Source: Chlorobiota bacterium (lineage in GTDB: Bacteria; Bacteroidota; Bacteroidia; Bacteroidales; JAADGE01). Taken from it: a stretch of 64,000 nucleotides of DNA. Numbering within the stretch: the stretch's first letter is position 1; every line of letters begins with the position of its first letter. This document shows positions 57,454-64,000 of this stretch, piece by piece. The position numbers and the translations under genes were made by a program. The notes under the pieces are model-generated. The model was not told the DNA's origin and ran no database searches. It saw only the letters and a list, made by a program, of their open reading frames with translations. The stretch is taken from positions 1-64,000 of the forward strand of contig JAADGE010000051.1 of NCBI GenBank assembly GCA_013152535.1, in the 5' to 3' direction.

Positions 57454-59073
57454 ATGGAATACAAAAATTCAAAAAGAGCAATCTATACGCCGATAATAAT
57501 CGCATTAATCTTAGTTGCGGGAATGTTTATAGGTCGCAATATTTTCCCGCAAAAAACGGATGGTTTTATTTTCACTACGACAAAAAAATCTTCGTATAAT
57601 GATAAAATTGACGCTATTTTACAATTGATTCATAATAACTATGTTGAAAAAATTTCTATTGACAGCTTAACGGAAATTGCCATACCGCAAATTCTTCATA
57701 ATTTAGATCCGCATACATCTTATTTGCCTTCTAAGGTGAATGAAGAAGCACATGAGAGTCTTGACGGAAATTTTGACGGAATAGGGGTACAATTTAATAT
57801 TCAGAATGATACAGTAATGATTATAAATACTATTTCCGGCGGACCTTCTGCTAAAATCGGGGTTTTGGCGGGTGATCGTATCGTTACGGTTAATGATTCA
57901 TTAATTGCCGGAGTCGGTATTACGAATAACGGTGTTATGAAAATATTAAAAGGACCTGCAGGGTCAAAAGTCAGAATAGCCGTGAAAAGAAAAGGAATAA
58001 AAGATTTAATTGATTTTGAAATTATCAGAGGTAAGATTCCGCTTTACAGTGTTGATGTATCGTATATGTTAAATAAAAATACAGGCTACATAAAAATAAG
58101 TCGTTTTGCCGGTACTACGTATGCTGAATTTATGAAGGCTGCCGAGAAATTAAAGGCAAAAGGAATGACTGAATTAGTTATGGATTTACGCGACAACGGC
58201 GGCGGATATTTAAATGAAGCAGTGAATATTGCAGATGAATTTCTTCCTGCCGGAAAAATGATTGTTTTTACAAAAGGAGCATTCAGGAAACGTACCGAAT
58301 ATAAATCAACCGGAAATAATGAACTTATTGATATAAAGTTAGCAATATTAATAAATTCCTGGACAGCATCGGCAAGTGAAATTGTTTCGGGTGCAATTCA
58401 GGATAATGACAGAGGTATTATTGTAGGACGACGTTCATTCGGAAAAGGCTTGGTACAGGAAGAATTTGATTTTAAAGATCATTCGGGAGTTCGAATTACC
58501 ACGGCAAGATATTATACCCCGGTCGGCAGATGTATTCAAAAATCCTATAAAGACGGCTATGAAAATTATTATACCGATATTTATAAAAGAGCTTATGACG
58601 GTGAATTATTAACCGCTGACAGTACGAAATTTCCTGACAGTTTAAAATATACGACCCCCGGAGGCAAAATTGTTTACGGCGGCGGAGGTATTATGCCTGA
58701 TTATTTTGTACCTGTTGATACATCGGGGGTTACACCTTTTTACAGAGCCGTTACCAAAAAAGGATTAATCTATAAATTTGCTTTAACTTATGCCGATAAT
58801 CACAGAAAAGAATTACAAGCACTCAAAAATTATGAGAAAATTAATAATTTTCTTAATGAAAAAAATGTTTTGAAACAATTTACAGCTTATGCCGCAAAAC
58901 AAGATATTACTCATAAAAACAGTGATTTAAAACTTTCCGGCAAAATAATTAATACTCGTTTAAAAGCATATATTGCCAGAAATATTATTGATAATGACGG
59001 CTATTATCCGATAATTAGAGAAATTGATACCGATTTAAAAAAAGCAACAGAAATTTTAAATGAGAATAAATAA
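57454..59073 (+). CDS. S41 carboxy-terminal processing peptidase
   Basis: PDZ GVLAGDRIVTVNDSLI, LVMDLRDNGGGYLNEAVNIADEFL, LINSWTASASEIVSGAIQDNDRGIIVGRRSFGKGLVQ. Confidence 0.93.
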   Translation: MEYKNSKRAIYTPIIIALILVAGMFIGRNIFPQKTDGFIFTTTKKSSYNDKIDAILQLIHNNYVEKISIDSLTEIAIPQILHNLDPHTSYLPSKVNEEAHESLDGNFDGIGVQFNIQNDTVMIINTISGGPSAKIGVLAGDRIVTVNDSLIAGVGITNNGVMKILKGPAGSKVRIAVKRKGIKDLIDFEIIRGKIPLYSVDVSYMLNKNTGYIKISRFAGTTYAEFMKAAEKLKAKGMTELVMDLRDNGGGYLNEAVNIADEFLPAGKMIVFTKGAFRKRTEYKSTGNNELIDIKLAILINSWTASASEIVSGAIQDNDRGIIVGRRSFGKGLVQEEFDFKDHSGVRITTARYYTPVGRCIQKSYKDGYENYYTDIYKRAYDGELLTADSTKFPDSLKYTTPGGKIVYGGGGIMPDYFVPVDTSGVTPFYRAVTKKGLIYKFALTYADNHRKELQALKNYEKINNFLNEKNVLKQFTAYAAKQDITHKNSDLKLSGKIINTRLKAYIARNIIDNDGYYPIIREIDTDLKKATEILNENK

Positions 59074-59165
59074 AAAAATTATTTAAATTCCGTTTGATAA
59101 ATTAAAAATTATTATAACATTTGCGGAAAATTTTAAACATTATTTGACAATTTAAATTAAAAATT

Positions 59166-59342
59166 ATGGCTTATTACATTAATCCTGATGAATGTACCGC
59201 TTGTGGTGCTTGTATTGACGAATGCCCTGTTGAAGCAATTGCGGAAGGTGCAGATTTTTATACAATCGACCCCGAATTATGTACTGATTGCGGTGCATGT
59301 GCAGATGTTTGCCCTGTTGAAGCAATAGCTCCGGCAGAATAA
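59166..59342 (+). CDS. 2[4Fe-4S] ferredoxin (58 aa), absent from the supplied ORF track
   Basis: MAYYINPDECTACGACIDECPVEAIAEGADFYTIDPELCTDCGACADVCPVEAIAPAE*; two CX2CX2CX3CP clusters. Confidence 0.95.
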   Translation: MAYYINPDECTACGACIDECPVEAIAEGADFYTIDPELCTDCGACADVCPVEAIAPAE

Positions 59343-59365
59343 ACATTTTTTCAAGTAAAAACACA

Positions 59366-59398
59366 AAACGACTCATACTTATTTGAGTCGTTTTTTTA
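59366..59398 (+). terminator. Rho-independent terminator downstream of the ferredoxin gene
   Basis: ACGACTCA-TACTTATT-TGAGTCGT followed by TTTTTT. Confidence 0.85.
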
Positions 59399-59455
59399 TT
59401 TTATTATATCGAATTCAACCTGTGTAAATTTGAGTTATCTGTATGAAGAAACAGT

Positions 59456-62101
59456 TTAAACTTTAATTCCGATAACTGTAATATCATCGTTTTGGATATT
59501 TTTACCTTGCCAGTGATTTATTGTTTTCATCAGTCGGCTTCTTTGAATATTAAATTGCAGATTGCCTAATTCCTGCAGGAATGATCTGAAATTTTTCTTC
59601 ATAAATTTAGTGTCATTTTCTCCGCCGAATTGATCCTGATAACCATCCGTAGCCAAATATAAAATATCTCCTTTTTTAAGCTGTATTTTATAATTTTTAA
59701 AAGTCTTGTTTTTTAATTTTTCATGTAATTCTGCACTTATTGACAGCCTGTCTGCTTTTACTTCTGTTAATTTATTATTTCTGAAAATCAATAAATCTAT
59801 TTTAGCTCCGGCATATTCAAGCATATAACTTACAGGATTAAAATTAACAACAGCCATATCCATTCCGTCTCTTACTTTTTTATCTTCTTCGGTTTGTCCT
59901 AATTTATAATTTATTTCTTGTTGAATATGATTTAAAATATTTGACGGTTTTATAATTTTATTATTAATTACAGTGTTGCTTATCAAGTCATTACCTATCA
60001 TAGACATTAACACACCCGGTACACCGTGTCCGGTACAATCGGCAAGTATAAAAATAATATTTTTCTCTCCTGCTTCATTTACTACTTCATTGACTCTGTA
60101 AAAATCACCGCTTACTATTTCTTTAGGTCTGAACAAGATAAAATGATCAACAAATAATTTTTGAAGATAATTTTTGGGAGGTAATAATTCTGCCTGTATC
60201 AATTGAGCAGATCTGATATTTTCGGTTAATATTTCATTTTTGCTTTTAATTTCTTCTAATGTATCCGACAGCTGATTATTAATTGCCTCTATTTCATCTT
60301 TTTGCGATTCAAGTAAATCTTTCTGGTTTGAAACATCTTTTGTTCGGGCTTCAATTATTTGCTCAAGATTTTTTGTAATATTTTCAGTTTCAGTATATAA
60401 ATCGGAATTATCAATTAAGCCGATTATTTGTGCGGCAATTTCTTTTAAAACCTCTCCTTCATTTTTTACGAAAGGATTTTTTTTATCAATTCGTTCAAAA
60501 TATGCAACAGCTCTTACTTTATTTGACACTGAAAACGGTACTGTTAATGACGATTGAGGTGAATATTCATTAATATATTCTTTATCATAATAAATATTTC
60601 CTGAAAATTTCTGATAAATAAGTGTCTGTTTTTTTTCAAGAGTGGTCAAAATCAATCTGTCAGGATATAGCTTTTTGAATTTATCAAACGGTTCTTTCGG
60701 AAAATTTGCTTTAAAAACAAGTTCATTTTTTTCATTTACAGAAAACAGAACAGCTCTGTGAGCATTTAATTTTTCTGAAAGAACTTTAAATGAATTATAA
60801 ATGTCAAAACTTTTATGAATTAAAAGTTCATTTTTAAATTCTTCAACATTTGAAATTAAACTGTTTAATTCTTCTTCGTGTTTATAGAGTTTAGAAAAAT
60901 TAAATGACAGCAGATACGATTGTGAAAATATAAATACAAATAACCCTACCGGCACTAAATAAACAGAATTAGTTAAGCCGGAAACCAATAATGTATCATT
61001 TACTGCAGTAAGTAATAAAACGATATTTCCTATTAACGGAATCAGTACACCTTCTTCTTTAGCAATTAATGCTGTTATTTGAGCTGTAAGGACATAAATT
61101 AAAGTAACAGCAGAAATGGCAATGAAAATAAACAGCGTAAATGCAAATATTTGTAAATTTGTTAATAAAACAAATAGTGTCAACAGAATATTAATTCCCG
61201 AAATTGCATAAATAAAATATTTATGAATATAAGTTTTATAAATATGATAAAAGAATAATGCAAAAAAAGTAACTCTTGCAAAATTGCTTATGTAATCAAT
61301 CCGCTTCAGAGTCAGCCAATCAGTATTAGGGAAGTAATAAGTTAACAGTGTTTCGCCGTTTATTGACATACTGAATATTTCGGAAATAAGTAATAAAGCG
61401 AAAAAAAGCAGAGAAAAATCTTGTTTTCTAACGGCAAATAATCCTAAATGAAAAATTGCCATAATAAACATAACTCCGATAATGAAAAGTTCATACATGC
61501 GAGCTTTCTTTGTTTGCATCATTACTGCATCTGCACTGCCGAGAATAACAGGGTCGGCAATTCCGCCTTTTCGATGTTTAAAATTACTGACTTGTATGAT
61601 TAAGGAAATTGTTTTTTTGTCAACTGAAAATATTTTAGCGATTGTTTTTTGTTCGGGAACAGCACTTTTAATATCGGTTCCTACTTTTCCCGTTTCAACA
61701 ATAAGTTTGCTGTTTACCCAAAGTTTGTATGAACTTTCAATACGTTTCAGCCTTAAAGCAAATATTTTAATACTGTCCGGGATTTTAATTTTGAGCCTGT
61801 ATGTTCCGTATCCGATATTAGGGTTTTTACTTTCGGGAAATAAATTTTTATTCCATAATGAAGGAATTGATACAAATTTAGGAAATTCGGAAATTCCTTT
61901 TTGAAAATCAGAAGGGCTGTATAATTTTGACGGATAAAACTCCCATACACCGTTTAACTCAATTGTTTGATTATCAGAAAACAGATTCTTACTTAAATCA
62001 AGTTTGCCTTCATATGCCTTTAATTGACTTATTCCGTTAATTGCAATAAGGTTAAAAAGCAGAAACAAGATTAAATAATATTTCGGTCTTTTTTTCAACA
62101 T
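59456..62101 (-). CDS. 7TMR-DISM-type receptor with GAF-like region and SpoIIE/PP2C phosphatase domain
   Basis: DISMED2-like N-terminus (ELNGVWEFYP...IPSLWN), 7 TM helices, coiled coil, IVSGDFYRV...ILADCTGHGVPGVLMS...RDGMDMAVV...YLATDGYQDQFGG. Confidence 0.87.
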   Translation of the reverse strand: MLKKRPKYYLILFLLFNLIAINGISQLKAYEGKLDLSKNLFSDNQTIELNGVWEFYPSKLYSPSDFQKGISEFPKFVSIPSLWNKNLFPESKNPNIGYGTYRLKIKIPDSIKIFALRLKRIESSYKLWVNSKLIVETGKVGTDIKSAVPEQKTIAKIFSVDKKTISLIIQVSNFKHRKGGIADPVILGSADAVMMQTKKARMYELFIIGVMFIMAIFHLGLFAVRKQDFSLLFFALLLISEIFSMSINGETLLTYYFPNTDWLTLKRIDYISNFARVTFFALFFYHIYKTYIHKYFIYAISGINILLTLFVLLTNLQIFAFTLFIFIAISAVTLIYVLTAQITALIAKEEGVLIPLIGNIVLLLTAVNDTLLVSGLTNSVYLVPVGLFVFIFSQSYLLSFNFSKLYKHEEELNSLISNVEEFKNELLIHKSFDIYNSFKVLSEKLNAHRAVLFSVNEKNELVFKANFPKEPFDKFKKLYPDRLILTTLEKKQTLIYQKFSGNIYYDKEYINEYSPQSSLTVPFSVSNKVRAVAYFERIDKKNPFVKNEGEVLKEIAAQIIGLIDNSDLYTETENITKNLEQIIEARTKDVSNQKDLLESQKDEIEAINNQLSDTLEEIKSKNEILTENIRSAQLIQAELLPPKNYLQKLFVDHFILFRPKEIVSGDFYRVNEVVNEAGEKNIIFILADCTGHGVPGVLMSMIGNDLISNTVINNKIIKPSNILNHIQQEINYKLGQTEEDKKVRDGMDMAVVNFNPVSYMLEYAGAKIDLLIFRNNKLTEVKADRLSISAELHEKLKNKTFKNYKIQLKKGDILYLATDGYQDQFGGENDTKFMKKNFRSFLQELGNLQFNIQRSRLMKTINHWQGKNIQNDDITVIGIKV

Positions 62102-62102
62102 A

Positions 62103-64000
62103 TCAGAATTTTATTCCTGTTATTAATACATCTCCGATTACTTTATTATCAAAATATTCGAATAAAAGATCAGACACTTTTGAATTGTCAAAATCAGAGA
62201 TGCGAATTAATAAATTCAGCAATTCTTTCTTTTGAGTTAATCCTTCCTCCGTTTTTTTTCTGCATCCCGAATTTCCGGAACATATGAAAATTTTTGCTCC
62301 GGGTTTTATGTTTATTCTTTTATTAGAGAAAAAATGTTTTTGTTTTTCAAGATTATTATTCAGACTTTCGAGCGACTCATCAGATGATTTGTACTCAATC
62401 AAATGGTTTTCATAGGAATAAAACAGTGAATTATTAGCTCCGGAATATAAAATTTCCTGTTTTTCTTTATCATATAAAAAAATTGCGGTATCAACTGCAC
62501 CGATGTTTTCATTATATATTTCAAAATTTTCCTGAATGTAATTTAATATAATTTTAGGCGAATAATTTTGTTTGTATATAATAATATCATTCAAAAGTTG
62601 ATTCATTAAAATTGAAATTAAAGTACTGCTCACATCCGAACCATGAGAATTTACAGAGGCACAAATAATTTTATTCTTTGTAACTTGATGAAACCAATAA
62701 AAAGTGCTGATAAGTTTATCGCTTGTTTTGTGCCAAATAAAACTGTTCGGAAACAGATTTTGAAATTGAGTTTTGTCAAGTAATAATGCTTTTTGTATTT
62801 TTTCGGAATAATTAATACCGTCATTAATTTGTTCGGTTTGTTTTTTTAACTTTTGAGAAGTTTCAAAAATTTGGACATTTTGTTTCTCCAATTTTGATCT
62901 TACAATTTTCAACTCTTCTGTGCGTGCTTCAATTTCTTTTATTTTATATTCAACTTCCTTTTCTAATTTTGTATTTAAATGTGTTAAATCATTATATGAA
63001 GTATAATTATCCATAAAAACAAGTATTTGAGGTTTTATCTCCTCCAATATTTCAATTGTAAGTTTATCAAATTTTTTCCTTTCCCGGAAATTCTCAAAAT
63101 ACAGCAGCCCTTGAACAATTCCGTCTTTTATAAGCGGATAAGATAAAATGGATCGAATTCCGGATCCTTCTAAATACTTCATATCTTTTGCCTTTACCGC
63201 TTCATTTACAACGGTATAAACAGGTTTTTGTGTTGATATTGTTTTTTTTACGTTAAACGAAGAAAAATAGATATGCTCTTTTCCTGAGAATATTTTAATT
63301 TGCACTTTATTGGTAGTGTCAGTTTTTTTCAGATATTCATTTGTGGCAACCCAATCATTATCGGTATATATAAAAATTAATGAACGATCGGTATCAATTA
63401 CCTGCGATATTGCTTTTAACGGCTCCGTTAAATCGTATGAATTTGCCGAAAAAAGAGCATTCTTAATTTGACTTCTGATGCCTATATTTTTTGTAATTCG
63501 TTTAATAACTTTGTAGGAATAAGCATTTTGTAAAGTAATTAAATACGAATGGAAAATGATGAATATAAAGATTCCGAAAATCGTAAGTGATATAGAATCA
63601 ATAACTTGCATTTCTTTTAAAATATCATTTACTGCTGTCGCTATTAAAACTATAACACCTGCAAAAGAATATATTGCTCCCGGACGTTTTCTTATAATTG
63701 CTTTAATCTGCCCGAAGATTATATATATTAAAGTTATTCCGGTTAAAACTAAAAACACGATTAAAGTTTTAGTGTATATAATTGCCGGAGTTGCAAGAAT
63801 AAAAATAATGACAGCTGTTATTATAATAGCTAATATCCTAAAATACAGCTTGTTCAGTTCTTTTGGAAAAGCGTAATAGATAAACAATGAGAAAAACAGA
63901 AGCCTTAAATAATTAGAAATATAATTTGTTTTAATAAGAATTTCCCAATTTAACGACGGCAGTAAATCCGGCAATAAAATTTCTCCGACTGTAGTTGAAA
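62103..64000 (-). CDS. Paralogous 7TM/GAF protein with degenerate SpoIIE/PP2C domain; 5' end lies outside the window
   Basis: Aligns with the neighbouring gene (DLLPSLNWEILIKTNYISNYLRLLFFSLFIYYAF versus FPNTDWLTLKRIDYISNFARVTFFALFFYHIY). The frame stays open past the ORF-track TTG start to the window edge. Confidence 0.8.
   Translation of the reverse strand, partial: STTVGEILLPDLLPSLNWEILIKTNYISNYLRLLFFSLFIYYAFPKELNKLYFRILAIIITAVIIFILATPAIIYTKTLIVFLVLTGITLIYIIFGQIKAIIRKRPGAIYSFAGVIVLIATAVNDILKEMQVIDSISLTIFGIFIFIIFHSYLITLQNAYSYKVIKRITKNIGIRSQIKNALFSANSYDLTEPLKAISQVIDTDRSLIFIYTDNDWVATNEYLKKTDTTNKVQIKIFSGKEHIYFSSFNVKKTISTQKPVYTVVNEAVKAKDMKYLEGSGIRSILSYPLIKDGIVQGLLYFENFRERKKFDKLTIEILEEIKPQILVFMDNYTSYNDLTHLNTKLEKEVEYKIKEIEARTEELKIVRSKLEKQNVQIFETSQKLKKQTEQINDGINYSEKIQKALLLDKTQFQNLFPNSFIWHKTSDKLISTFYWFHQVTKNKIICASVNSHGSDVSSTLISILMNQLLNDIIIYKQNYSPKIILNYIQENFEIYNENIGAVDTAIFLYDKEKQEILYSGANNSLFYSYENHLIEYKSSDESLESLNNNLEKQKHFFSNKRINIKPGAKIFICSGNSGCRKKTEEGLTQKKELLNLLIRISDFDNSKVSDLLFEYFDNKVIGDVLITGIKF

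Noticed and set aside
59179-59376. 65-aa minus-strand ORF rich in His/Leu/Gln
   Set aside because: Reverse shadow of the 2[4Fe-4S] ferredoxin gene and its terminator.
1-64000. CRISPR arrays, rRNA operons, prophage or intact IS elements
   Set aside because: No spaced direct-repeat arrays, rRNA signatures, integrases or transposase ORFs were recognised anywhere in the window.

Overview
This is a 64 kb chromosomal window from an AT-rich member of the Bacteroidetes. The assignment rests on SprA, GldH and GldA homologues, a T9SS-type C-terminal domain, OAR-type TonB receptors, and TTTG/TAnnTTTG-type promoters. Most genes are housekeeping or conserved: rfbB, nadB, groES, DEAD-box helicase, holB, RicT-like, rmuC, gcvH, sprA, ruvA, gldA, ispG, dxs, dCMP deaminase, CTP/S41 and tricorn-like peptidases, and one tRNA with a CAT anticodon. 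No CRISPR array, rRNA, prophage or intact transposase was seen. The accessory or less-explained parts are: (1) a seven-gene co-directional cluster (22.1-32.6 kb) with a SiaA-SiaB-SiaC-like phosphatase/kinase/DUF1987 partner-switch relay that lacks a SiaD cyclase and runs straight into a TerB-ABCG-type transporter and two orphan envelope proteins; (2) an isolated ThiF-ThiS pair divergent from a variant AOR (tungsten oxidoreductase), followed by a possible ART-like ORF and an overlapping HerA-like ATPase gene remnant; (3) a tandem pair of 7TM/GAF/SpoIIE proteins, one of which has lost the PP2C metal-binding residues; (4) divergent TonB receptors with a repeat lipoprotein; (5) a pseudo-M48 metalloprotease; and (6) small palindromic or duplicated elements. 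All family calls come from motif recognition by eye; no searches were run.
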